The notes under the pieces are model-generated. The model did no database searches. It saw only the letters and a list, made by a program, of their open reading frames with translations, and had not been told where the DNA came from. The translations under genes were made by a program, and so were the position numbers. Of a stretch of 64,000 nt of DNA, positions 1 through 8,535 are shown one piece after another. Source of the DNA: Chitinophagaceae bacterium. GTDB lineage: Bacteria > Bacteroidota > Bacteroidia > Chitinophagales > Chitinophagaceae. Position 1 is the first letter of the stretch. The number at the start of each line of letters is the position of its first letter. The DNA is taken from NCBI GenBank assembly GCA_025934485.1, contig JAICXX010000007.1, forward strand, positions 16,909 through 80,908. Direction: 5' to 3'.

Positions 1-3000
1 AACTCACTCGACCTCCGCAACCCTCGCCTTTGGTCTACCACCAACCCCTATCTGTATACGTTAACAACGACCGTCCTCCACGGCGACGCAACAGTGGATT
101 CCTGCGCCACCACTTTTGGCTGCCGCACTATCCGCTGGGACCCGAATGCAGGCTTCTTCCTGAACGGCATCCACATCGAGCTCAAAGGGACCAACGACCA
201 CCAGGACCATGCAGGAGTGGGCACAGCCATACCCGACGAACTCTGGGGCTACCGCCTCCGCTGTCTGAAATCCATCGGCGCAAATGCCTACCGCTGCGCA
301 CATAACCCGCCCGCGCCCGAATTGCTCGATGCCTGCGACCGCCTGGGCATCCTCGTGATCGACGAGAACCGTTGGATGGGCGTCACCCCTCAAATGACCG
401 ACCCGTTGCGCCGGATGATCCTTCGCGACCGTAACCATCCGTCCATCATCGCCTGGTCCATCGGCAACGAGGAATGGGCGATGGAAGGAACCCCCACCGG
501 CGCAAGAGTAGCCTCGACACTTCAGGATTATGTGCGGACCCTGGATACCACCCGGCCGGTGACAGTCGCCATAAGCGGCGGCTGGGGCAACGGCATTTCA
601 TCGGTGATCGAACTCATGGGTTATAACTATATCGCCCACGGCAGCACCGATGACGAGCACAAACGCTACCCGTGGCAACCCGGCGTCGGAACCGAAGAGG
701 GGCAAATGACCACCACCCGCGGCGTCTACGTCGACGACCCTGCCGCTCACCGCATAGCTGCGTACGACCGGCCACCGTTACCCGGTTTTTATAACCTGGA
801 AGACGGCTGGAAACATTACGCGGCCCGTCCCTATCTCGCAGGTATGTTCATCTGGTCCGGCTTCGACTACCGCGGCGAACCATCGCCCTTCGGCTGGCCG
901 TCCGTTTCAAGCTACACCGGCGTACTCGATGCCTGCGGCTTCCCCAAAGATATCGCCTGGTATTTTCGCAGCTGGTGGACAACACAACCCACCCTCCATC
1001 TCTTTCCCCACTGGAGCTGGCCCGGTAGGGAAGGAAAGCCCATCAGCGTGTGGGCCTATAGCAACTGCGACCAGGTCGAACTCTTCCTGAATCACAAGAG
1101 CCTCGGCAAAAAGCCCGTACCGCCCAATGGCCACGTGGAATGGTCGGTGCCGTATCACCCCGGCACCCTCGAAGCGGTAGGTTACACAAAAGGAAAAATG
1201 ACCCTGACCGACGAAGTGCAGACTACCGGCCCGGCGACAAGGATCGTTTTACAACCCGAAACCGACGGCGACAGCTGCCGGATAGCCGTCGTCACCGTGA
1301 AAGCCGTCGATGCCGCCGGCCGCGCCGTACCCGTAGCAGATAACGAGATCGCATTCACCCTCCACGGACCCGCCAGGATCATCGGCGTCGGCAACGGCGA
1401 TCAGGTATCCCACGAAGCGGACAAGTTCGTGGAACAAATAAAGTCTATCCCGGTATCCAACATCCGTCGGACAAAAGAGAACGGCGAAGCGTTCGATGAT
1501 GCCGATACCAGCGTAAACACCATCCATTCCACCGGCGATATTGTCTTAACCGATGTGCCGGACAGCGCCACCTTCCGCCTATTCTACCAGAGTATCGGAA
1601 CACAGCAGAAAATTTATCTCAACGGCGCGCTGATCGGCACACCCGACGATGCATCCCTGCGCAGTGAATTCGCTATCGACCGCAAGCTGCTCCATCCCGG
1701 CAATAATGTGCTGACCATCACGGCAACACCTTTCCGCAAGAAGTTCATGTGGGACGAGCTGAACCATGACCCCGGCACCCTGCAAGTCGTCGTCCCCGCC
1801 GCACAGTGGAAACGCCGCCTGTTTAACGGCCTCGCACAAGTGATCATTGAGTCGACGGGACAGCCCGGTAATATCCTGCTCACCGCAACGTCCGCAGACC
1901 TCGAGCCGGCCACTGTCGCGCTCAACCACCACGTTAGCCTGCCAAAAGTATTCGGCGACAATATGGTGCTGCAAAGAAATATCCCCATCCCCGTTTGGGG
2001 TCAGGCGAACCCCGGCGCAGTCATAACGGCTACGCTCGGAAAAACGGCAGTCACCACAACGACAGATCAACAAGGCAAGTGGATGCTGCATTTCCCCAGA
2101 CTTTCTGCAGGCGGCCCCTATACCCTTGCCATCAGCGAGCAGGGAAGACCCGAAACCCGGGTGGAATTCAAAAATATCCTCATCGGCGATGTCTGGCTGG
2201 CTTCTGGTCAGTCCAACATGGAGTTCCAGGTACAACAGGCAAAAAATGCCGCGGGCGAAATGTCGAACGCCTCCTATCCCGACATCCGTTTGCTTCTCGT
2301 CGGCCAGGATAAAAAACTTACTCCGCAAACCGATATTCACACCGCCGGCTGGAAGGCCGCCGACTCCAATAGCGTAAAACCATTCTCCGCCGCGGCCTTT
2401 TTCTTCGCCCGTAAAATTTACGCGGAGCAACATGTACCCATCGGTATCATCCAGAGCACCTGGGGCGGAACACCCGTACAGGCCTGGACAAGTAAAGAGA
2501 AATTGCGGACCTCCCCAATCACTAAAAACGCCGCCCTGGCAAACGATACGCTTACCGAAAACAATTTTATACAGGATAGCCTCAACCAGATTCGCTTTTG
2601 GGAAATCGTTAACAACCCGCAAAACAATACCGGCGAGCGCATCCCGCTTCCTGGATATAACGATACGAACTGGGCGAAGATCGAAATGCCCCGGTTGATC
2701 AAAGACTTCGGCATCGGCTATTATGAAGGGATCATGTGGTTCCGCAAAAAGCTCGTGTTGCCGCCGGATTTTTCAACGACATCCCTTACCCTCGCGCTGG
2801 GCCATCCGGAGATGTGCTATTCGGTTTATTTCAACGGGGTGGAAATTTGTAAAGATGTCTGGAATGCAGCCCCACATCATATTTACAACATTCCCTCGAC
2901 CATCGTACGAAAAGGCGAGAACATCATCGTTATCCGAATGGCCATGTTATGGGGTGGGGGAGGACTAAACTCACCCGCCGAAGATCTCTATCTCACCGAC

Positions 3001-3813
3001 GGCAAGACCAAAATATCCCTGGCCGGTGAATGGCTATATAAAAAGGACCTTGAACCCCTCCCGCATATCCACAACTATCAGTATTATCCCGATGTCTTGT
3101 TCAATGGCATGATAAACCCCCTGATCCCCTACGGCATCACCGGATTCCTCTGGTACCAGGGCGAAGCCAACGACACCCAGGCCTATAACTACCGGAAGAT
3201 GTTCCCGATGTTGATAACGGATTGGCGCCAAAGGTGGCAACGCGGCAACCTACCTTTTTTATTCGTCCAACTCGCCAACTTTAAAGCCCGAAAACCCGTT
3301 CCCGCTGAAAGCGAGTGGGCGGAATTGCGCGAAGCCCAGGCCATGGCCCTCTCCCTGCCGCAAACCGCCATGGCTTGTACCATCGACATCGGCGAAGGGG
3401 ACAATATTCACTATGCGGACAAACAAGACGTCGGCCTTCGTCTCGCTCTTGCCGCCGCCAGGCTTGTTTACCACCAACCTATTATTGCATCCGGGCCCAC
3501 GTACAAAACCCTGACGATCCGGGGCGACCGGATTCGTATCCGCTTCACCAACACCGGTTCGGGTTTGAAAACGCGCGATGGAAATGCGATCACCGGATTC
3601 GCCATCGCCGGCGAGGACCGGCATTTCTATTGGGCAGATGCACAAATCACCGGCGACGAAGTAATTGTCCATTCCGATAAAGTACCCGCTCCCAAAGCAG
3701 TGAGATACGCCTGGGCCGATAACCCGGCCTGTAACCTCATAAATTCGGCAGAACTGCCGGCCGTACCGTTTCGCACCGACGACTGGCCCGGGCTCACCGA
3801 ACCAAAAAAATAA
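1..3813 (+). CDS. GH2 beta-galactosidase-like enzyme fused to SGNH (sialate-O-acetylesterase/CE20-like) acetylesterase; 5' partial
   Basis: The reading frame is open from base 1, so the start and signal peptide lie outside the window. The first part is a glycoside hydrolase family 2 protein: sandwich-domain end (LWSTTNPYLYTL), TIM barrel with acid/base Glu in WSIGNEEW (469-471) and probable nucleophile Glu in VGTEEGQ (694-696), then a DUF4982/Ig-like segment (VELFLNHKSLGKK). From about 1930 a second enzyme begins: an SGNH esterase with catalytic Ser in SGQSNM (2212-2214), GFLWYQGEAN, and the Asp-x-x-His pair (Asp 3400, His 3409). A jelly-roll insert sits between its Ser and His blocks, as in sialate O-acetylesterase/CE20 proteins. 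Inference: one polypeptide removes acetyl groups and then beta-linked galactose (or another GH2 sugar) from a decorated glycan. The next gene starts 3 bp downstream, so the two are probably co-transcribed. GH2 substrate is not decidable from sequence. Confidence 0.88.
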   Translation, partial: NSLDLRNPRLWSTTNPYLYTLTTTVLHGDATVDSCATTFGCRTIRWDPNAGFFLNGIHIELKGTNDHQDHAGVGTAIPDELWGYRLRCLKSIGANAYRCAHNPPAPELLDACDRLGILVIDENRWMGVTPQMTDPLRRMILRDRNHPSIIAWSIGNEEWAMEGTPTGARVASTLQDYVRTLDTTRPVTVAISGGWGNGISSVIELMGYNYIAHGSTDDEHKRYPWQPGVGTEEGQMTTTRGVYVDDPAAHRIAAYDRPPLPGFYNLEDGWKHYAARPYLAGMFIWSGFDYRGEPSPFGWPSVSSYTGVLDACGFPKDIAWYFRSWWTTQPTLHLFPHWSWPGREGKPISVWAYSNCDQVELFLNHKSLGKKPVPPNGHVEWSVPYHPGTLEAVGYTKGKMTLTDEVQTTGPATRIVLQPETDGDSCRIAVVTVKAVDAAGRAVPVADNEIAFTLHGPARIIGVGNGDQVSHEADKFVEQIKSIPVSNIRRTKENGEAFDDADTSVNTIHSTGDIVLTDVPDSATFRLFYQSIGTQQKIYLNGALIGTPDDASLRSEFAIDRKLLHPGNNVLTITATPFRKKFMWDELNHDPGTLQVVVPAAQWKRRLFNGLAQVIIESTGQPGNILLTATSADLEPATVALNHHVSLPKVFGDNMVLQRNIPIPVWGQANPGAVITATLGKTAVTTTTDQQGKWMLHFPRLSAGGPYTLAISEQGRPETRVEFKNILIGDVWLASGQSNMEFQVQQAKNAAGEMSNASYPDIRLLLVGQDKKLTPQTDIHTAGWKAADSNSVKPFSAAAFFFARKIYAEQHVPIGIIQSTWGGTPVQAWTSKEKLRTSPITKNAALANDTLTENNFIQDSLNQIRFWEIVNNPQNNTGERIPLPGYNDTNWAKIEMPRLIKDFGIGYYEGIMWFRKKLVLPPDFSTTSLTLALGHPEMCYSVYFNGVEICKDVWNAAPHHIYNIPSTIVRKGENIIVIRMAMLWGGGGLNSPAEDLYLTDGKTKISLAGEWLYKKDLEPLPHIHNYQYYPDVLFNGMINPLIPYGITGFLWYQGEANDTQAYNYRKMFPMLITDWRQRWQRGNLPFLFVQLANFKARKPVPAESEWAELREAQAMALSLPQTAMACTIDIGEGDNIHYADKQDVGLRLALAAARLVYHQPIIASGPTYKTLTIRGDRIRIRFTNTGSGLKTRDGNAITGFAIAGEDRHFYWADAQITGDEVIVHSDKVPAPKAVRYAWADNPACNLINSAELPAVPFRTDDWPGLTEPKK

Positions 3814-3816
3814 CTT

Positions 3817-6366
3817 ATGCCTAAGTATCCTCTTTTTTTCCTGCTATTGTTCGTTGGCCGTCAGGCTTTCGCCCAACACATGCCCTCGACCGTCGCCGTG
3901 ATTTCCCCCAACAAAGCCGTCAAAGCAACAGTAGAACTGGATGCCCGCGGACATTTGCACTACAACGTCACCTGCACAAAGAACGGCACACCGATCACCG
4001 TGGTCCCGCAATCAGCCCTCGGCATCAGCACAAACGACGCAGATTTCTCCCACGACCTCGCCTACACCGGCTTGATAAGCGACCGAAAGATCGTCGACCA
4101 CTACCACCTGATCCACGGTAAACGCAGCGAATGCCACAACGAAGCAATGGAGAAGACCTTCCGCTTCAGCACGAAAAATGGCCGCCTTCTCGACCTGACC
4201 TTCCGCGCCTATGACAACGGCGTGGCCTTCCGGTATACGCTCCCTCAAACTTCCGGCGAGCACCGCGGCGTAACCCCCGAGGACCGCCGCATAACCGGCG
4301 AACGCACCAGCTTCGTGATCCCCGATGGAACCCAACGATGGATGCAGCAATATACCCCAACCTACGAAGCGCTATATCCCTCGGCCACCACTGGAAAAGC
4401 GGACGCGCCGGATCATCAGCAATGGGGATTCCCGGCACTATACGAACTACAAAACACCCCGCTGTGGGTGCTCATCACGGAGGCGGACGTCTCGAGAGAC
4501 AACTGCGCCTCTCACCTTTCCAATAAAGATGATAGCACCATCTACAGGGTGACGATGCCGGAAGATGCCATCCCCGCCGGCCCTGGCTGGAAGTCGGCCT
4601 GGCGCGTGCTCATGATCGGCAGTCTCGCAGACATCGTCGGATCGACCCTCGTGACAGACCTCAGCGACCCATCGAAGCTCGATACCACAAGCTGGATCAA
4701 GCCGGGCCCCGTGGCCTGGGTCTATTGGGCATATAACCATGGCTCGAAGGACTACGAAAAAGTTGTCGAATACGTCAACCTCGCAAAAGCCATGCACTGG
4801 CCGTATGTGCTCATCGACTGGGAATGGGACCGCATGGGCAATGGCGGTAACATCGAAGACGCCGTCGCCTATGCCCGGAGCCAGGGGATAAAACCCCTGA
4901 TGTGGTACAACTCCCGGGATTCCCTGAGCTCCAGCGCCGGCCTCGACCCCTATGGCCGATTGACAACCCACGAGGCGCGATGCAAGGAATTTGCCTGGCT
5001 CAACAAGATCGGCGTCTTTGGCGTCAAGGTCGACTTCTTCGAAGACGACCGCCAAAAAGAAATGGCCTATTATCTCGATCTGCTGCAAGACGCGGCAAAC
5101 TATCACCTCATGGTGGATTTCCACGGCGCGACGATCCCCAAAGGATGGGACCGGACCTATCCCAACCTGATGACGATGGAAGCGGTCTATGGAGCGGAAT
5201 GGTATGCCTACGCACCCGTCCTCACCCGGCAAGGCGCAAAACACAACGCGACCCTGCCGTTTACCCGCAACGTAGTAGGGCCCATGGATTATACACCGGT
5301 CACCTTCACCGACGCCCTGTTCCCGCATACGACCACCTTTGCACACGAGCTGGCGCTATCCGTCGTCTTCGAGTCGGGGCTACAGCACTTTGCCGACCGG
5401 CCGGCGGGCTTCGATTCGCTTCCCGCACCGGAGCGCCAATTTCTCATGACCGTACCCGTCGCATGGGACGACACCCGTCTTATCGACGGCTTCCCCGGCG
5501 AGCGCGTAGTCATCGCCCGCCGTAAAGACCACACCTGGTACATCGGCGGCCTGAACGGCCAGGACCAGCCGCAAACCCTCCAACTACACTTCGATTTCTT
5601 ACCCGCCGGCGCCTACGATCTCAAACTCATCCGCGACGGCGCAACCGGCAAGGAATTCAACACCCAAACCATACCGATAACAAAAGACAGCAAAATTGAA
5701 GTAAACTGCCTGCCCCGCGGCGGATTCGCAGCGACCCTGGTGCCGGCAAAGCCCGGATCACAAACCTCCGATTCATTGTCGTTGAATGCGATCCCACAGA
5801 AATTATTTTGGGAAAAACACCCGTTGAAGTTTTCAAATTTCGGGGATAGCCTTATCATTGAAGCCCCAGGCGGAACGGATATATACAGGGATTCCTATGG
5901 TTATTACTCGCCAAACAAGGCCCCAAGATTATTATTTCAGGCGGATAGCAATTTCATTCTTACCGTAGATGTCCGGCATGCCTTTTCTGACGAATGGAAC
6001 GCGGGAGGTATTCTATTGGAGGCCGACAGCACGCACTGGATAAAATTCTGCTTTGAAAAAGATTATAAAGGAGCTCATAGGATTGTGAGTGTAGTGACCG
6101 ACGATTACTCGGATGACTGCAATGCAGTAGCACTCCCAACTAATGGAGCCTTTTTGAAATTGGCTAAAGCCGGGGATGTGATCATTCTATATTATTCCCA
6201 GGATGGCAGCACCTGGTATATGGCCCGGCGGCTGCGGTATGTGTTTACCAGCCCTTTGCTGGTTGGGTTTTTGGCTCAGGCGCCGGGAGCACGAAGCAAT
6301 GCCGTCCATTTTAGCCATATTCGATATCAATTAAAGAAGGTGGTCAATCCTTTTGCGGTTGATTGA
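3817..6366 (+). CDS. GH97 alpha-glycosidase (retaining type) with extra C-terminal concanavalin-like module
   Basis: 849 aa with a Sec signal peptide (FFLLLFVGRQAFAQ). Residues 25-640 are a GH97 enzyme: N-terminal beta-sandwich, then a barrel with WVYWAY, YVLIDWEWD, VKVDFF (Asp406), LMVDFHGA and MTMEAVYGAEW (Glu455, Glu461). An Asp at the VDFF position is the nucleophile in retaining GH97 alpha-galactosidases; inverting SusB-type enzymes use Glu bases elsewhere, so an alpha-galactosidase-like activity is favoured. Residues about 652-845 form a second domain resembling DUF1349 concanavalin-like folds (GGILLEADSTHWIKFCFE), not part of ordinary GH97. This tail is visibly more AT-rich than the catalytic part, suggesting separate origin. 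It starts 3 bp after the GH2-esterase gene and should share its transcript. Predicted periplasmic or surface-exposed. Confidence 0.88.
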   Translation: MPKYPLFFLLLFVGRQAFAQHMPSTVAVISPNKAVKATVELDARGHLHYNVTCTKNGTPITVVPQSALGISTNDADFSHDLAYTGLISDRKIVDHYHLIHGKRSECHNEAMEKTFRFSTKNGRLLDLTFRAYDNGVAFRYTLPQTSGEHRGVTPEDRRITGERTSFVIPDGTQRWMQQYTPTYEALYPSATTGKADAPDHQQWGFPALYELQNTPLWVLITEADVSRDNCASHLSNKDDSTIYRVTMPEDAIPAGPGWKSAWRVLMIGSLADIVGSTLVTDLSDPSKLDTTSWIKPGPVAWVYWAYNHGSKDYEKVVEYVNLAKAMHWPYVLIDWEWDRMGNGGNIEDAVAYARSQGIKPLMWYNSRDSLSSSAGLDPYGRLTTHEARCKEFAWLNKIGVFGVKVDFFEDDRQKEMAYYLDLLQDAANYHLMVDFHGATIPKGWDRTYPNLMTMEAVYGAEWYAYAPVLTRQGAKHNATLPFTRNVVGPMDYTPVTFTDALFPHTTTFAHELALSVVFESGLQHFADRPAGFDSLPAPERQFLMTVPVAWDDTRLIDGFPGERVVIARRKDHTWYIGGLNGQDQPQTLQLHFDFLPAGAYDLKLIRDGATGKEFNTQTIPITKDSKIEVNCLPRGGFAATLVPAKPGSQTSDSLSLNAIPQKLFWEKHPLKFSNFGDSLIIEAPGGTDIYRDSYGYYSPNKAPRLLFQADSNFILTVDVRHAFSDEWNAGGILLEADSTHWIKFCFEKDYKGAHRIVSVVTDDYSDDCNAVALPTNGAFLKLAKAGDVIILYYSQDGSTWYMARRLRYVFTSPLLVGFLAQAPGARSNAVHFSHIRYQLKKVVNPFAVD

Positions 6367-6369
6367 TTA

Positions 6370-6593
6370 AATAATGAAACACTTATCCATATTTACCGCA
6401 AGGCTAAAATTTATTCTTCAATACGGCACGGTAAATATACTTTAGTTGATTTCTGGTACAGTCATTGTGGCCCGTGTTTAAGAGAGTTTGAAGAATTAAA
6501 GAAGATCTATGAAGTCTCCGTACGGTTTTACCATAGCTGGCATTTCTATTGATGATAGAAAGCCCATACAAGTAGGATCATTCAAAGAGATCC
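6370..6593 (+). pseudogene. Thioredoxin/TlpA-like gene remnant, N-terminal half with CxxC, frameshifted
   Basis: This AT-rich gap is not empty. In one frame (codons in phase with 6433) it encodes GKYTLVDFWYSHCGPC followed by LREFEELKKIYE, an unmistakable thioredoxin-fold active site with a CGPC disulfide motif. Around 6511 the homology jumps frame and continues as SPYGFTIAGISIDDRKP up to a stop at 6592-6594. Bacteroidota TlpA-type proteins have exactly this order (WxxxCxPC, then GxxIxGISxDD). There is no convincing start and no C-terminal half, so it is a dead fragment. The composition is clearly lower in G+C than the enzymes on either side. Confidence 0.75.
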
Positions 6594-6653
6594 TGACTTG
6601 AAAAGTTTGACCTTATTTTTGAAAATGAATCTTCATTAAGATCAACAATAGAT

Positions 6654-8159
6654 ATGAAACTTAATTTTCTTTTGATCTTCTTCGTATTTTCGGTTTTACA
6701 AGTAAAATCGCAGCCGGGTAAAAGTGACATATATGGCGGAATACACTCCCTGCCAAAACGGATCCCGGCATCCCAATATGGCCTGGTACAACAGCCCAAC
6801 GATAAAGTGAAATGGCTGCTGGATGCCCGTTTCGGGATGTTCATACATTGGGGCTTATATGCCGGTCCGGCGAGGGGCGAATGGTATATGGAAAACGCGG
6901 CAGTCCCGGTGTATAAATACAGGGAGCTGGCCTATCCCTCCTCCGGAGACGAATATTTCGAAGCGGATAAATTCGATGCTGGTGCTTGGGCGGCGCTGGC
7001 GAAAAAGGCGGGAATGAGATATATGTGTCTCACCGCCATGCATCATGACGGATATGCACTGTTCGATAGCCGCTATATGAATTCGTTTACCAGCAAACAA
7101 ACGCTTAACAGGGATTTTGTAAAGGAATATACAGATGCCTGCCGTAAAGCGGGTCTGAAAGTGGGTCTTTATAAGACCTTGATCAATTGGCGCTATCCCG
7201 GCTATTTTGACGTTACCGGTACAGATGCAAAGAAGAACAGGTGGAATTATGCCACCGATCCCTCGCACAAGGAGAACGCCCGCTTGATGAAAGAGGGCCT
7301 GTATGCAGACACCAAAACCCTGATGACCAACTACGGTAAGATCGATATGATCTTCTGGGATGGCGGCTGGCTTGCACAGCAGGGGACCGACGCGGATGCC
7401 GCCTATTTTTGGGAGCCGGGCAAGTTTCTGAGCCCTACCAATCCCTGGCCGGTGAACCCTTATTTTCAGGACATCGATTCAGCTTCCGGAAAACCGCTCG
7501 GTCTCATGGGCCTCGTGCGCAAATATCAACCCGACATTATTGTGAACCCCCGGTCCGGCTGGATGGGCGATTTCCAAAGTGAGGAGGGAAGCGCGCCTAT
7601 CACGGGACCCGTCCGCACAAAGGAGATCTGGCAAAAATGTATGACGATGGGCGGCGCCTGGGGATATACCCGCGCTATGGAAGACACCAATCAGCTGATT
7701 TCTTTCGCGGGGATAAAGCGCATGATCGCCGATGTAACGATCCGGAATATGTCGTTACTGCTGAATGTCGGGCCGGACCGGCACGGCGTGATCAGCAATG
7801 CGATCACTCATTTGCTGGAAGAAACCGGTGCCTGGCTTAGTCCGCGGGCAGAGGCGATCTACGGCACCTTTGGGGGACCCTGGGATCCAAAGGACGGCCA
7901 ATTTGGATTTGCCTATCGGGATAGTACCATTTATGTTTTTCTGCTGGACGATTTTAAAAAGAATACGTTTACTCTCCCGGCCGTAAATCCCGGCCAAAGG
8001 ATTATCAGGGCGTATGAAGTAGGCCGAAGTTCAAAGATCTCGTTTTCGCAGGATCATAAAAGGGAGATCAGGATAAGCTTTCCGCCCGCCGATGATAATA
8101 TCCGCATCTTTGCCATAGTGCTGAACCGCAATGTGAGTGGCCTGACTTCATCGAAGTAG
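6654..8159 (+). CDS. Alpha-L-fucosidase, GH29
   Basis: 501 aa, signal peptide MKLNFLLIFFVFSVLQVKSQ. GH29 hallmarks run in order: WLLDARFGMFIHWGLYAG near the N-terminus, AMHHDGYALFDS, VGLYKTLINWRYP, and MIFWDGGW with Asp236 as predicted nucleophile; SLLLNVGPDRHG and a beta-sandwich close the protein. It would release terminal alpha-L-fucose from glycans in the periplasm. The start is the first Met of a clear signal peptide; there is no Shine-Dalgarno, which is usual here. It is separated from its neighbours by two thioredoxin gene remnants, one each side, and its 3' end overlaps the minus-strand remnant by 12 bp, so it appears to sit in a rearranged spot. It is one of three GH29 proteins in the window. 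Confidence 0.9.
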   Translation: MKLNFLLIFFVFSVLQVKSQPGKSDIYGGIHSLPKRIPASQYGLVQQPNDKVKWLLDARFGMFIHWGLYAGPARGEWYMENAAVPVYKYRELAYPSSGDEYFEADKFDAGAWAALAKKAGMRYMCLTAMHHDGYALFDSRYMNSFTSKQTLNRDFVKEYTDACRKAGLKVGLYKTLINWRYPGYFDVTGTDAKKNRWNYATDPSHKENARLMKEGLYADTKTLMTNYGKIDMIFWDGGWLAQQGTDADAAYFWEPGKFLSPTNPWPVNPYFQDIDSASGKPLGLMGLVRKYQPDIIVNPRSGWMGDFQSEEGSAPITGPVRTKEIWQKCMTMGGAWGYTRAMEDTNQLISFAGIKRMIADVTIRNMSLLLNVGPDRHGVISNAITHLLEETGAWLSPRAEAIYGTFGGPWDPKDGQFGFAYRDSTIYVFLLDDFKKNTFTLPAVNPGQRIIRAYEVGRSSKISFSQDHKREIRISFPPADDNIRIFAIVLNRNVSGLTSSK

Positions 8160-8381
8160 TTCGCTTAGCCTGGAATCCCACGCATTCCCTAACAAGGTCT
8201 TGCCAATGATAAGTCCATTGGGGTCGATTAAAAAGTTTTGAGAAATGGCCTGGACGCCAAATGCTTTTGCCGCCACGCCATCCGCAGCCCCCTGTGCCGG
8301 TTGCTGACTGGCCAGACGATCTTCCACCAAACTTTCCCTAGCTACGGCCTGAAAGCCCTTAAGGGCCTGGTTGTACGCCAT
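8148..8381 (-). pseudogene. Thioredoxin/TlpA-like gene remnant, C-terminal part
   Basis: The 77-codon minus-strand frame ends with AAKAFGVQAISQNFLIDPNG then LIIGKTLLGNAW and LSELL, which is the standard C-terminus of Bacteroidota thioredoxin/AhpC-TSA (TlpA) proteins (YGVxAIPxNFLIDPxGxIIxKxLxG). The catalytic CxxC half is absent. The preceding stretch reads partly better in another frame (VWWKIVWPV resembling the usual W..AI..D.L.WP.VSD), so the gene is also frameshifted. It overlaps the end of the fucosidase gene. A 12-bp perfect palindrome (GCCCTTAAGGGC, 8355-8366) lies inside it. It is more GC-rich than the remnant at 6370-6593, so the two need not come from the same gene. Confidence 0.65.
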
Positions 8382-8478
8382 TCTTTACCGATGACCGTGC
8401 AGTGAAAAGTTAAAAGTAGACGGAGGGAAAAATCGGAAGAGAATTAAGAATATTACTACAGCTGTTTTTTTCGTAAAT

Positions 8479-8486
8479 TAGTTTTG
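8479..8486 (+). promoter_or_regulatory. Bacteroidota -7 box (TAGTTTTG)
   Basis: TAGTTTTG matches the TAnnTTTG -7 consensus of Bacteroidota primary sigma promoters. Transcription would begin near 8493, giving a leader of about 40 nt before the T9SS protein. No good TTTG -33 box is present at the usual distance. The rest of 8382-8535 shows nothing else recognisable. Confidence 0.4.
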
Positions 8487-8535
8487 GATTCCAGTGTCCA
8501 TGCGCCTTGGCAAAAATTGTGTAGTGGATAATCAA

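Noticed and set aside
1579..2622. 347-codon minus-strand frame inside the GH2-esterase gene
   Set aside because: Shadow of the real gene in its esterase half; no domain or start context.
8355..8366. 12-bp palindrome GCCCTTAAGGGC
   Set aside because: Isolated and inside a gene remnant; no T-run for a terminator and no second copy.
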